Source of the DNA: Emergencia sp. 1XD21-10
GTDB lineage: Bacteria; Bacillota; Clostridia; Peptostreptococcales; Anaerovoracaceae
Direction: 5' to 3'
DNA: 64,000 nucleotides
NCBI RefSeq assembly: GCF_009936045.1
Contig: NZ_QWEQ01000016.1
Location: 1 to 64,000 of the forward strand
This document shows positions 34,944 to 43,611 of this stretch, in pieces (position 1 is the stretch's first letter; each line of letters opens with the position of its first letter). Both the position numbers and the translations under genes were made by a program. The notes under the pieces were generated by a model. That model did no database searches and had not been told where the DNA came from. It saw only the letters and a list, made by a program, of their open reading frames with translations.

Positions 34944-34996
34944 AATCACTATACTAATTGGACCAAATGTTATATAATTAGTGTAGTGATTTTTTT
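34944..34996 (+). terminator. Intrinsic terminator of the two-component operon
   Basis: A 15-bp stem with one G-U pair (34944-34958 with 34977-34991) is followed by a run of T residues. Confidence 0.82.
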
Positions 34997-35011
34997 GATG
35001 GAGACGATTGA

Positions 35012-35989
35012 ATGAAACAATTTTATGCGGCGGATTTGAAAGGACAATCCGAAATTACAGATTTTTTTATGGTAAAGAGTGCCAACATCAAGGTTGGTGC
35101 TAACAAGAAACAGTACTTTGATGTAGTGCTGGGCGACAAGAGCGGCGAGGTAAACGGCAAGAAATGGGAGATTTTGGATGATGAACTGGAACTCTTATCC
35201 GGCATGAAGGAGGGGGATCTGATTAAGGTCAGAGCGCAGGTTACCGAGTGGCAGGGGCAGAGTCAGCTTAGAATCAGCAGAATCAGAGCTGCCAACTCAG
35301 AGGATGCCCTTGAGATTTCTGAATATGTTAAGGCTGCGCCAGAGGACTCAGAAGAGATGTACAGCTACATTTACTCTGTGGCAGAATCTATGGAGGATAA
35401 AGATTTACGTGCTCTTTGCACCAAGGTGCTTTCAGAAAACAAAGAGAGACTTCTGTACTATCCGGCAGCGTCCAAGAATCATCACGCAGAGTACGGCGGT
35501 CTTTTGTATCACATAAAGAGAATGCTGATGACAGGGCTTCGCGTCTGCGAGGTCTATACCAATTTGAATAGAGATTTAGTGGCAACTGGTGTAATCCTTC
35601 ATGATATTGAAAAACTCAATGAGATTCTGTCCAATGAGTACGGGGTGTCACCGGGATATTCCTTTGAGGGACAGATGTTAGGACATATCGTGCAGGGTGT
35701 AAAGTTTTTGGATCGAACCTGTCGAGATCTCGGCTTCAGCGAAGAGAAAACACTGATGCTGGAACATATGATTTTAGCCCACCACTACGAACCGGAGTTT
35801 GGAAGTCCAAAGAAACCCCTGTTTCCGGAGGCGGAGGTGCTGCACTATTTAGATATTTTAGATGCCAGAATGTTTGATATGGAGGATGCGCTTAGAGGCG
35901 TTGCGCCGGGTGAGTTTTCCGATAGAATCTGGACACTGGATAACCGTAGAATTTATAAACCCACAGAAGATGGAGGAACACAGAAGTGA
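35012..35989 (+). CDS. yhaM: YhaM-type 3'-5' exoribonuclease (OB fold plus HD domain)
   Basis: The 325-residue protein has an N-terminal OB-fold nucleic acid-binding domain (~15-95) and a metal-dependent HD domain with HHAEYGGLLYH and VILHDIEKL, the layout and length of YhaM/CBF1, which trims RNA and single-stranded DNA from the 3' end. The stop codon overlaps the GTG start of the next gene, a tRNA nucleotidyltransferase-like protein. The four genes yhaM, cca-like, recD2 and comFC overlap end to end and form one operon of RNA and DNA metabolism. Confidence 0.9.
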   Translation: MKQFYAADLKGQSEITDFFMVKSANIKVGANKKQYFDVVLGDKSGEVNGKKWEILDDELELLSGMKEGDLIKVRAQVTEWQGQSQLRISRIRAANSEDALEISEYVKAAPEDSEEMYSYIYSVAESMEDKDLRALCTKVLSENKERLLYYPAASKNHHAEYGGLLYHIKRMLMTGLRVCEVYTNLNRDLVATGVILHDIEKLNEILSNEYGVSPGYSFEGQMLGHIVQGVKFLDRTCRDLGFSEEKTLMLEHMILAHHYEPEFGSPKKPLFPEAEVLHYLDILDARMFDMEDALRGVAPGEFSDRIWTLDNRRIYKPTEDGGTQK

Positions 35990-37275
35990 TTAAATTCGAC
36001 AAAGATGTGCTGAGGACACTGAAGACACTGGAAAAAGAGGGCTTTGAAACCTACGCAGCGGGGGAATGTGTTCGCGGTCAAATCATGGGCGAAAAGGTGT
36101 ACGACTGGGATTTGCTGACAAAGGCGACTCTTACTGATTTGCAGAGAGTTTTTCCGGACTGTCAGGTGCTGGACGAAGGGAAACAGTCAATACGGCTGGA
36201 TTTTACCTATGAAGTGCCGGCAAAGGATGAAGACGAACCTGTTGTCATCGACGGCTGTATTGTTGATGTCAGAAACTTTGAGGGGACCATTGAAGAGGCG
36301 CTGAAAGAGATGGTGTTTACGGTTAACGCTATTGCGGATAATCCGGAAAGAACTTTGGTCGACCCATATGGCGGCAGGGATGATATTCGAGCCAGGCTGA
36401 TTCGGACGGTGGAATCCTGCGAGGAGGTTTTTGAGAAAGAACCGATTCATATGCTGGAGTCTGTAAGAATTGCGGCGGAACTGGATTTTGACCTGCACAA
36501 AAGCATCTTTGAAGCAATAGGTAATCACTGGCGAGTTTTGCTTGCACAGACAGACAGCGGCGATGTAGCGTCCGTGCGTGAGGAATTTGAAAATCTTCTG
36601 ATATCGGATCATGCGGGAAAAGGTCTGAAAATGCTGACTGGAACTGGCCTGATGGCAGTAATTTTAGGTGAAGATGTGGCAGGCAGGATGTCCATGTCTG
36701 ACACCAATGCTTTTAAGACTGTATGCGGTAATATCGATAAAACCAAGCCGGTGAGAACCAGAAGGCTGGGACTTGTCTATACTGCGATTACCAAGAAGCG
36801 GGCGCTGGCTGCCATTGAGAGATTGCAGTTTGATAAGAAGACGGAGGAACACTTGAAAGATGGTGTGGAACGTATTATTGATATTAACTTTCTCAACACT
36901 GACATGGAATTCAAAAAGTTCCTGTTTAAATATGGAAATGAACGTTACAATTATCTGCACAATCTATCTAAGGCTATGCGCATTGTTTACGACCAGCCGA
37001 GCCTGAAAATTGAATCCAGAAACTACATGATGAAGAAGATCATTTCCGGCAACGAACCGGTATTCGTAGAGGATTTGGTCATTGATGCCAATGACATTAT
37101 GGAGGCGGGTATTACCGATTCCGCAGAAAAAGCGGCGGAGCTTTTAGAGCAGGTAGCTGCTCTGGTACATAAGAATCCTGCAAATAATCATAGAGACGTG
37201 CTGTTGAAATATGCAAAGAAATACTCGAAGAATAAACTGGCGGCAAAGACCAGATACGTTAAGTGGGTAAAATAA
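35986..37275 (+). CDS. CCA-adding/poly(A) polymerase family nucleotidyltransferase with altered active-site motif
   Basis: The 429-residue protein belongs to class II tRNA nucleotidyltransferases, which build or repair the CCA end of tRNA. The catalytic acidic pair is kept (YDWDLLT), but the flanking signature, usually GG.VRD, reads GECVRG. The middle has VFTVNAIA and DPYGGRDDI, and the helical neck/body/tail follow. No HD domain is visible, but HD-containing yhaM lies upstream. GTG start at 35986 behind GGAGG, overlapping the yhaM stop. It may be a full CCA enzyme or a diverged relative. Confidence 0.82.
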   Translation: MIKFDKDVLRTLKTLEKEGFETYAAGECVRGQIMGEKVYDWDLLTKATLTDLQRVFPDCQVLDEGKQSIRLDFTYEVPAKDEDEPVVIDGCIVDVRNFEGTIEEALKEMVFTVNAIADNPERTLVDPYGGRDDIRARLIRTVESCEEVFEKEPIHMLESVRIAAELDFDLHKSIFEAIGNHWRVLLAQTDSGDVASVREEFENLLISDHAGKGLKMLTGTGLMAVILGEDVAGRMSMSDTNAFKTVCGNIDKTKPVRTRRLGLVYTAITKKRALAAIERLQFDKKTEEHLKDGVERIIDINFLNTDMEFKKFLFKYGNERYNYLHNLSKAMRIVYDQPSLKIESRNYMMKKIISGNEPVFVEDLVIDANDIMEAGITDSAEKAAELLEQVAALVHKNPANNHRDVLLKYAKKYSKNKLAAKTRYVKWVK

Positions 37276-39494
37276 TGGAAGAAAAGCAAGGGATTATCAC
37301 CGAAATTATTTTTCATAATGAGGACAACGGATATACCATTGCCATCATGGAGACTGACGATGAATACTTTACTGTGGTCGGCAGTCTTCCTTCTTGTGCG
37401 CCGGGCTTCCGGTACAAGCTTCGGGGAACCTTTAAGGTGCATCCCACTTATGGGGAGCAGTTTGCTTTTTCTGAGTTTGAAGAGGTGCTGCCGACTGGAA
37501 TCGCAGGTATTGAAGGTTTTCTTGCTTCCGGGGTTATCAGAGGAATCGGTCCAAAGATGGCGTCTGCTATTGTGGCAAAGTTCGGCGAGGATACTTTTGA
37601 AATTATGGAGAGGGAGCCGCACAGATTGACCCTTGTCAGCGGAATCGGACCGAAAAAAGCCGAAGCAATCGCTGAGGCATTTGCAGCCCACAGGGAATTT
37701 GCGGAGGTGTCCATGTTTTTTCAGGAATATGGTGTTTCTGCAGAGTACGCCCTGAAACTCTACAAAGTTTACGGTGCCGACGCCGTGGAACTGATTAGCG
37801 AAAATCCTTACAGGCTGGTGGAAGAGGTGTACGGAATTGGCTTTCACAAAGCGGATAATATCGCTGCAAAGATGGGTATTGAACCGGAAAGCCCTTTCAG
37901 AATCAGGAGCGGAATTAAGTACGGACTTAGCTATTTTGCGGGAGAAGGAAACACTTATATGCCGCAGGAAGAGCTTTGTGAAAGGGTTGGACAGCTTCTT
38001 GACGTGTCCAGACAGTTGGTTTATGAGAATATGGTGGATATGGCTTTTGAAGGGGAGATTCAGCTGGATACACTGAAAGGGCAGACCGTAGTATATCTGT
38101 ACGTCTATTATTTGGCGGAACAGAAGATTTGTCGAAATTTGGCAGCTATTGAAAATGCGGGGCTTAAGTCTCTTTCTGTGGACATCGACAGTATGATTTC
38201 CATGACTCAGAGACAGACGGGAATTGAGCTTTCCGCTCAGCAAGTCAGTGCAGTCAAAAGTTCCTTGACCAGCGGAATTTCAGTCATTACAGGTGGTCCC
38301 GGCACAGGAAAGACCACTATTATCAATACCCTGATCAATATCTTTGAGCAAAGTCAGTTTAAAGTGGCAATCGCTGCGCCGACTGGCAGGGCGGCAAAAA
38401 GAATTACGGAAACCAGCGGGCACTATGCTTCTACGGTGCACCGTCTTTTGGAATACTATTACTCCTCGGAAGAGGACACTATGCGCTTTGGGAAAACTAG
38501 TGAAGACCCGTTGAAATACGATGTGGTAATTGTGGACGAGGCTTCCATGATTGATCTGCTTTTAATGCAGGGGCTAACTGAAGCGATTAAACCGGGTACT
38601 CGTCTAATTATGGTAGGCGACTACGATCAGCTGCCTTCTGTGGGCGCGGGCAACGTGCTTAGGGATATCATAGAAAGCGAGTACGTCCATACCGTAAAGC
38701 TAAAAGAGATTTTTCGTCAGGCGCAGGAAAGTATGATTGTAGTAAACGCCCATCGAATCAACGAGGGTGAATATCCTTTTGTCAACAGCAAGGACAAGGA
38801 TTTCTTCTTTATGGAGCGGGCTTCGGAAAAGCAGATTGTGGATCTATTGGTGCAGCTGATTACAAAGCGTCTTTCAGCTTATTATGAAGGCATTGTGCCG
38901 GTGCGGGATATTCAGCTTTTGACGCCGGTTCGAAAAGGCGCGCTTGGCTGTATCGCGTTGAATAAAGTGCTGCAGGAGGCTTTGAATCCGCCGCGGGAAG
39001 ATTTGACAGAAAAGAAGTTCGGCGATAAACTTTTCCGCGAAAACGACAAAGTTATGCAGATTCGTAACAACTACGAAATCGGTTGGAAGAAGAGGCGAGA
39101 CTTTTCAGAGGGGCAAGGCGTCTTTAACGGCGATGTGGGTTTCATAGAAAAAATCAACAAAGAATACAATCAGATGACAGTCATCTTTGATGAGGACAAG
39201 TATGTGACCTACGAATTTTCTCAGCTTGATGAACTGGAACTTGCTTACGCCATTACGGTACACAAAAGTCAGGGCAGTGAATTTCCAATCGTAGTTATGC
39301 CTATCTCTTGGTTTCCGCCGATGTTGGCGACTAGAAATCTTTTGTACACGGCGGTGACTCGAGGCAAGCAGGTAGTCGTGCTGGTAGGCGGGGAACAGAA
39401 GATGAATGCCATGATTGACAACAACCGAATTAAAATGCGCTATTCCGGGCTTCGGTACAGATTAGAAGAGTTGCTGGAGGTGGGCATAGGTTGA
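37275..39494 (+). CDS. recD2: RecD2-type ATP-dependent 5'-3' DNA helicase
   Basis: The 739-residue helicase is an SF1 RecD-like enzyme without RecB/RecC. It has the N-terminal OB and HhH region (RGIGPKMASAIV, SGIGPKKAEAIA), Walker A GGPGTGKTT, Walker B VIVDEASMID, the VGDYDQLPSVGAG motif and C-terminal YAITVHKSQGSEFP. Length matches RecD2 (~740). ATG 37275 overlaps the upstream stop (TAATG); an upstream GTG would extend it by four codons. It likely acts in repair or recombination. The comF-like gene starts inside its 3' end. Confidence 0.93.
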   Translation: MEEKQGIITEIIFHNEDNGYTIAIMETDDEYFTVVGSLPSCAPGFRYKLRGTFKVHPTYGEQFAFSEFEEVLPTGIAGIEGFLASGVIRGIGPKMASAIVAKFGEDTFEIMEREPHRLTLVSGIGPKKAEAIAEAFAAHREFAEVSMFFQEYGVSAEYALKLYKVYGADAVELISENPYRLVEEVYGIGFHKADNIAAKMGIEPESPFRIRSGIKYGLSYFAGEGNTYMPQEELCERVGQLLDVSRQLVYENMVDMAFEGEIQLDTLKGQTVVYLYVYYLAEQKICRNLAAIENAGLKSLSVDIDSMISMTQRQTGIELSAQQVSAVKSSLTSGISVITGGPGTGKTTIINTLINIFEQSQFKVAIAAPTGRAAKRITETSGHYASTVHRLLEYYYSSEEDTMRFGKTSEDPLKYDVVIVDEASMIDLLLMQGLTEAIKPGTRLIMVGDYDQLPSVGAGNVLRDIIESEYVHTVKLKEIFRQAQESMIVVNAHRINEGEYPFVNSKDKDFFFMERASEKQIVDLLVQLITKRLSAYYEGIVPVRDIQLLTPVRKGALGCIALNKVLQEALNPPREDLTEKKFGDKLFRENDKVMQIRNNYEIGWKKRRDFSEGQGVFNGDVGFIEKINKEYNQMTVIFDEDKYVTYEFSQLDELELAYAITVHKSQGSEFPIVVMPISWFPPMLATRNLLYTAVTRGKQVVVLVGGEQKMNAMIDNNRIKMRYSGLRYRLEELLEVGIG

Positions 39495-40216
39495 AAAATG
39501 CAGCAACAGGCGCTGCCCGCGCAATGATCTCAAAAGGACTGGATTTGCTGTATCCACCGGCACTTTACTGTATCTGCTGTGGCAATATCATTGATGAAAG
39601 CAGAACTTACCATTTATGTGACCACTGCATGGCGCATATCAGATGGGATGGGCAGCCACCGCAAAAAGTTAAGTTTGCAGGCGGTGATGGCATAGCTGGT
39701 GTTGCTGGCGGATCGGTTCCATTTTTGTCTTTGCGCTGCACCCAGTATGGTCTTTATGAACGCAGGCTCATTTTCTCCCTAAAATATAACGGGAAAAAGT
39801 ACATTGCACGGGATTTGGCGCAGATGATGGCGGATCGGCTGAATCTGGCACGCCTTGTCTTTGATATGATTGTGCCGGTTCCTATGTTTTTCGAAAAGGA
39901 GCGGCAGAGGGGCTTTAATCATGCGGCGCTTATGGGGCAGCACCTGGGGAGGCTGCTGGGAAAGCCTTGCCTGAAAGATGCTCTTTTGCGAACTGGAAAT
40001 ACCCGGCCTATGCGAGGCTTAAGTCCTACGGAGCGGCAATTAAATGTAAAAGGAAAGTTTGCATATAACCAAAAATATGGTACACTGTTAAAGGAAAAGA
40101 AAATTCTGCTGCTTGATGATTTTTATACGACCGGAAGTACGGCGAATGCCTGCTACGAGGCACTGCTTTCCGCACAGCCTGAAATCGTGTATTTTTTAGC
40201 ATTTGCAGCAAAATAA
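39491..40216 (+). CDS. comFC: ComF family protein (phosphoribosyltransferase-like, competence-associated)
   Basis: The 241-residue protein has the ComFC architecture: an N-terminal zinc ribbon (CICCGNI and CDHC), then a PRT fold with the late motif ILLLDDFYTTGSTANAC and the marker ERQRGFNHA. ComFC works with DNA-uptake helicases in natural transformation. The start is TTG 39491 with GGAGG 10 nt upstream, overlapping recD2 by 4 nt. No comFA is seen nearby. The raiA ncRNA and hpf follow. Confidence 0.9.
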   Translation: MKNAATGAARAMISKGLDLLYPPALYCICCGNIIDESRTYHLCDHCMAHIRWDGQPPQKVKFAGGDGIAGVAGGSVPFLSLRCTQYGLYERRLIFSLKYNGKKYIARDLAQMMADRLNLARLVFDMIVPVPMFFEKERQRGFNHAALMGQHLGRLLGKPCLKDALLRTGNTRPMRGLSPTERQLNVKGKFAYNQKYGTLLKEKKILLLDDFYTTGSTANACYEALLSAQPEIVYFLAFAAK

Positions 40217-40230
40217 AAAATAAGAAGAGA

Positions 40231-40414
40231 CGGCGTTGCAGTTGTCTGGGTCTGTGGTTGAAAATCCAAGCCAGTTACGGGCAAAGGGATCCACGTAAGC
40301 TGATCCGCAAGGCGGCAGTGATCATGGCGTAGCTTAGATGTAAGTCCTCGGGAAAATCCCGGTCAAGGCGAGTGTGGGGGCAAAGACCAGGTCAGCCAGA
40401 CAACTGCAATGCCG
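40231..40414 (+). ncRNA. raiA RNA: raiA-motif structured RNA
   Basis: The ~184-nt element is closed by a 19-bp stem with one G-U pair: 40231-40249 pairs with 40396-40414. Inside are conserved-looking stretches such as GGTTGAAAATCC, AGTCCTCGGGAAAATCCCGG and GGCAAAGACCAGG with short local hairpins. It lies between comFC and hpf, the typical place of the raiA motif RNA found in Firmicutes, a large ncRNA whose disruption is reported to affect sporulation and aggregation in Clostridium. The closing stem is followed by TTTTT, so it also acts as an intrinsic terminator. The class call rests on position, size and motif recall. Confidence 0.82.
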
Positions 40415-40690
40415 TTTTTCTATGCTTTTCGCCCGAAGGGCGGAAAGTATAGCGAAGCGTAGAAAAAGGGACAGCGAAGTGAACGAAGAGAACGGAGGAG
40501 AGAGCAAAGTGAACGTTGCCGTTTTTCTATGCTTTTCGCCCGAAGGGCGGAAAGTATAGCGAAGCGTAGAAAAAGGGACAGCGAAGTGAACGAAGAGAAC
40601 GGAGGAGAGAGCAAAGCGAACGTTGCCGTTTTTCTATGCTTTTCGCCCAAAGGGTGGAAAGCATAGCGAAGCGTAGAAAAAGGGACAGCG
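40411..40690 (+). repeat. 107-bp tandem hairpin repeats (2.6 units)
   Basis: Units begin at 40411, 40518 and 40625 with a period of exactly 107 bp; the third is cut at ~40690. Each starts with GCCGTTTTTCTATGC, i.e. the 3' end of the raiA closing stem plus its T-run. Each folds as a nested hairpin (TTTTTCTATGC with GCGTAGAAAAA; CTATGCTTTTCGCCC with GGGCGGAAAGTATAG), then has a purine-rich arm. Unit 3 has changes on the 3' arm that convert G-U to G-C pairs (GCATAG for GTATAG), while the loop differs. Frames through the array are by-products of the repeat. Confidence 0.85.
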
Positions 40691-40786
40691 GCGGCAGCTG
40701 CATAGGTAGCCTCATCGACATAGGAATAATTTCAGGAAAAAAGTCGGACTTGGCACAAAAAAGATATATGATTTTTCAGAAAAGTA

Positions 40787-40875
40787 TGTTATAATGGTTT
40801 TAAAGAAAATCACCTTTGCTTTCGGCGTTTCTGCTGAAAGGCCGGACTCAGAGGAGTGGCTAAGGAGGTCATCAC
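40787..40875 (+). promoter_or_regulatory. Extended -10 promoter and leader hairpin of hpf
   Basis: TGTTATAAT at 40787-40795 is a perfect extended -10 element without a good -35. The leader contains CTTTCGGC/GCTGAAAG, an 8-bp hairpin, and AAGGAGGT 8 nt before the ATG. Confidence 0.6.
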
Positions 40876-41403
40876 ATGAAGGTAAACATCACAGGTAAGA
40901 ATTTTAACACTTACAAGCATTTACAGGACACACTGGAGAGGAAATTTGATAAGCTTGGGAAATATTTCTCCGATGACATTACTGTAAAAGTGGTATTATC
41001 TCAGGAGAGAGGCAAGGACAAGATAGAGGCAACTATCAACGCCAAAGGGGCAGTATTCAGAAGCGAAGACGTTTCGGATGATATCTATGAGGCAATTGAT
41101 AAGGTTGTAGATAAGCTGTCCAGCCAGATGGCAAGATTTAAAGGCAAGCTGCAGAAGCGTTATAACGACAACAAATCCGTAAGATTTGAGAGTCTGCCAG
41201 AACTTCCGGAAGAAGTGGAAGAAGTAAAGGTTGTGAAAACCAAGAAGTTTGAGCTCTCGCCGATGTCAGTGGAGGAAGCAATTTTGGAGATGGAAATGCT
41301 GCAGCATAATTTCTTCGTCTTCCTTGATATGGAAACAGACAGCGTCAATGTGGTCTACATCAGAAAAGATGGAAACTATGGTGTGCTGGAGACAACTTAC
41401 TAA
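40876..41403 (+). CDS. hpf: Ribosome hibernation promoting factor, long form
   Basis: The 175-residue protein has the N-terminal HPF/YfiA/RaiA domain (MKVNITGKNF, IEATINAKG, DIYEAIDKVVDKL) and the C-terminal dimerisation domain of long HPF (KKFELSPMSVEEAI, EMLQHNFFVFLD, YIRKDGNYGVLE). Long HPF silences ribosomes as 100S dimers in stationary phase. It has a strong SD (AAGGAGGT) and its own promoter, and lies downstream of the raiA RNA. Confidence 0.95.
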   Translation: MKVNITGKNFNTYKHLQDTLERKFDKLGKYFSDDITVKVVLSQERGKDKIEATINAKGAVFRSEDVSDDIYEAIDKVVDKLSSQMARFKGKLQKRYNDNKSVRFESLPELPEEVEEVKVVKTKKFELSPMSVEEAILEMEMLQHNFFVFLDMETDSVNVVYIRKDGNYGVLETTY

Positions 41404-41418
41404 TAAAGGAAATGTTTT

Positions 41419-41446
41419 AGGACTGTCCGTTTGGGCGGTCCTTTTT
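41419..41446 (+). terminator. Intrinsic terminator of hpf
   Basis: AGGACTGTCC pairs imperfectly with GGGCGGTCCT around a TTTG-type loop and is followed by five T residues. Confidence 0.8.
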
Positions 41447-41503
41447 GAATAGAAAACTTTGTTAAGATTTCATGAGTTTACCATGGTTTTTGTGCCAATT
41501 CCC

Positions 41504-41532
41504 TTGAATTTTTTAGTTAGATACGGTAGAAT
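41504..41532 (+). promoter_or_regulatory. Sigma-A-like promoter of the cdaA operon
   Basis: TTGAAT (41504-41509), 17-nt spacer, TAGAAT (41527-41532), 29 nt upstream of cdaA. Confidence 0.65.
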
Positions 41533-41561
41533 TATATAAGCTATATATAAGGGGAAGGCAT

Positions 41562-42407
41562 ATGGAAAATTTTTTCAACAACATCATTTCCAGTATTGGA
41601 ATTAACGATATTTTGGACATTCTCATCGTGGCCTTTATCGTCTACAAAGTCATTAGTTTTATCAGAGATACCAGAGCGCAGCAGCTGGTGAAAGGACTGC
41701 TTGTATTAATTGCCGCTTTTTTCCTTTCAGATGTGCTGGACTTGTATGCGCTTAATTGGATTTTAAGGGGGACACTGACCATGGGTATTATTGCTCTGGT
41801 TGTAGTATTTCAGCCTGAATTGCGCAGGGGCCTTGAGTATGTAGGCAGAAGTAAGATTGTGAAAGCGCCATTCGGTCAGTTGGACAAAGAAAAGGCAAAG
41901 GATATTACCGACGAATTCGTCAAGGCAGTGAACTCTTTTTCTGCGACAAAGACTGGTGCGCTCATTATTTTGGAAAGAGAAACAGCTCTTGTAGATATCG
42001 CTGAGACCGGAACTGAAGTCAATGCGGATATTTCTGCACAGCTTTTGGGCAATATATTCTATGAGGGTGCGCCGCTCCATGATGGAGCTGTCATTATCCG
42101 TGCAGACAGGATTTATGCTGCAGGATGTGTTCTGCCTTTGACAGAAAATAAAAATTTAAATAAAAGTCTGGGAACCAGACATAGAGCTGGTATTGGAATT
42201 ACCGAACATTCTGATGCGATTTCCATCATTGTGAGTGAGGAAACGGGCGTTATTTCTATGGCAGTGGATGGAAAGCTGACGAGATTTTTAGATACTAAGA
42301 CTGTTGAAAAAACTCTTTTAAATTTATATTTAAACAAGGAAGGAGATCGCGGCGACAAGCTGAAAAAGATTATAGGCAAACTGGGGAGGAAGAAAGATGC
42401 TAGATAA
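41562..42407 (+). CDS. cdaA: Diadenylate cyclase CdaA
   Basis: The 281-residue membrane enzyme makes c-di-AMP from two ATP. Three N-terminal TM segments lie within residues 1-85, followed by the DAC domain with DGAVIIR and GTRHRAGIGI, the two substrate/metal motifs. c-di-AMP controls potassium uptake and wall homeostasis, which fits the RCK-type antiporter elsewhere in the window. Its 3' end overlaps cdaR by 11 bp, the conserved cdaA-cdaR-glmM-glmS order. Confidence 0.95.
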   Translation: MENFFNNIISSIGINDILDILIVAFIVYKVISFIRDTRAQQLVKGLLVLIAAFFLSDVLDLYALNWILRGTLTMGIIALVVVFQPELRRGLEYVGRSKIVKAPFGQLDKEKAKDITDEFVKAVNSFSATKTGALIILERETALVDIAETGTEVNADISAQLLGNIFYEGAPLHDGAVIIRADRIYAAGCVLPLTENKNLNKSLGTRHRAGIGITEHSDAISIIVSEETGVISMAVDGKLTRFLDTKTVEKTLLNLYLNKEGDRGDKLKKIIGKLGRKKDAR

Positions 42408-43602
42408 CAAAAAGTTCAATATCGTCCTCTCTGTGCTCATAGCGATTGGAATTTGGGCATATGTTATTGGGGAAACCAACCCGACCGACACCAAGACTTA
42501 CAGGGATGTCCCAATTCAGTTTCTGGGGGAAGAATCGCTGGATGAAAACGAGCTGGCAATTTTAGACATCAGCGCTGAGACTTTGAACGTGACGGTGACG
42601 GGCACAAGAGCCAACGTAAGCAGACTGCGCCCTGGTGATATTACTGCTTCTGTCAGCTTAGAGGAGGCAGCGAAAGGTGAGAATCAGTTACGGGTCAATA
42701 TCAGAGTGCCGGATAATGTGGAAATTGAAGATAAAAGTTTAAATAAAGTCACTGTTACAGTTGAAAACAAAGTCTCAAAGGAAATTGACATTCTGCCGCA
42801 GTATGAGGGAGTTTTCAGTACGGATCAGGAACCGATTACAGTAGAATTGAGCCGCAGCAAGGTTACGGTAACTGGTGCACAGTCACTGGTAGAACAGGTA
42901 GATCATGCTAGTGCCTTGGTAAAAGAAGGAGAAGTAACAGATAGGTTGAAGACCATTGCCTGCAAATTGGAACCTGTAGATAAAAGAGGCGAAATGATAG
43001 AGAGAGTCAAACTTTCTGCAGGGTCTGTACAGGTGACAGCGGAGCTTGGAATGGCGAAGACCGTACCGCTAAAGGTGCCAGTTGTGGATCTATCCGACGG
43101 CACATTGGAAAAATCCGTTTCTGCTCCGAAGACTATTACGATCAAGGGAAAAAGCAGCGTCCTTGAATCCATTGAATTTGTTACTGCTGAGGCTATTGAT
43201 TTGACCGATGTTACAGAGGATACTACGGTGAAGATTGTGCCAGTACTTCCTGCAGATGTACAGGTTTCCGGAAGGTCAGCAGAATCTATGATTGCAGAGA
43301 TTAAGGTGGAAGCCCTTAGCACTAGGACTTTTACTTTTAACAGCGATGAAATTGATATGCAGAATTTGGCAGCGGATTTACAGGCGGAAATCTCGGGAAT
43401 TGATCGTCTGGTTGTTGTTCTGACAGGTAAAGAGGAACAACTTGCAGCTATAGAAAAGGAAGATATTATACTGCAAGTGGAACTGAAGGATAAACAAGAA
43501 GGTAGTCATCAGGTGAGTCTGGAAGTCGTGTGTCAAAAAGATTGTACTAAAATTGAAGTGATTCCGAAAAAAGTACACGTTGAAATTGAGCAAAAGGAAT
43601 AG
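42397..43602 (+). CDS. cdaR: CdaA regulatory protein CdaR (YbbR repeats)
   Basis: The 401-residue protein has one N-terminal TM (FNIVLSVLIAIGIWAYVI) and an extracellular part of about four YbbR-like beta repeats. CdaR binds CdaA and modulates c-di-AMP synthesis. The start overlaps cdaA and has GGGGAGGAAG a few nt upstream. glmM begins 9 nt after its stop. Confidence 0.92.
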   Translation: MLDNKKFNIVLSVLIAIGIWAYVIGETNPTDTKTYRDVPIQFLGEESLDENELAILDISAETLNVTVTGTRANVSRLRPGDITASVSLEEAAKGENQLRVNIRVPDNVEIEDKSLNKVTVTVENKVSKEIDILPQYEGVFSTDQEPITVELSRSKVTVTGAQSLVEQVDHASALVKEGEVTDRLKTIACKLEPVDKRGEMIERVKLSAGSVQVTAELGMAKTVPLKVPVVDLSDGTLEKSVSAPKTITIKGKSSVLESIEFVTAEAIDLTDVTEDTTVKIVPVLPADVQVSGRSAESMIAEIKVEALSTRTFTFNSDEIDMQNLAADLQAEISGIDRLVVVLTGKEEQLAAIEKEDIILQVELKDKQEGSHQVSLEVVCQKDCTKIEVIPKKVHVEIEQKE

Positions 43603-43611
43603 AGGCTATTT

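Noticed and set aside
40411-40690. CRISPR array
   Set aside because: Units are near identical over their full 107 bp with no unique spacers, and no cas genes are present.
40374-40721. Several frames of 61-76 codons on both strands in the raiA-hpf gap
   Set aside because: They are by-products of the 107-bp repeat array, lack ribosome binding sites and would translate hairpin arms.
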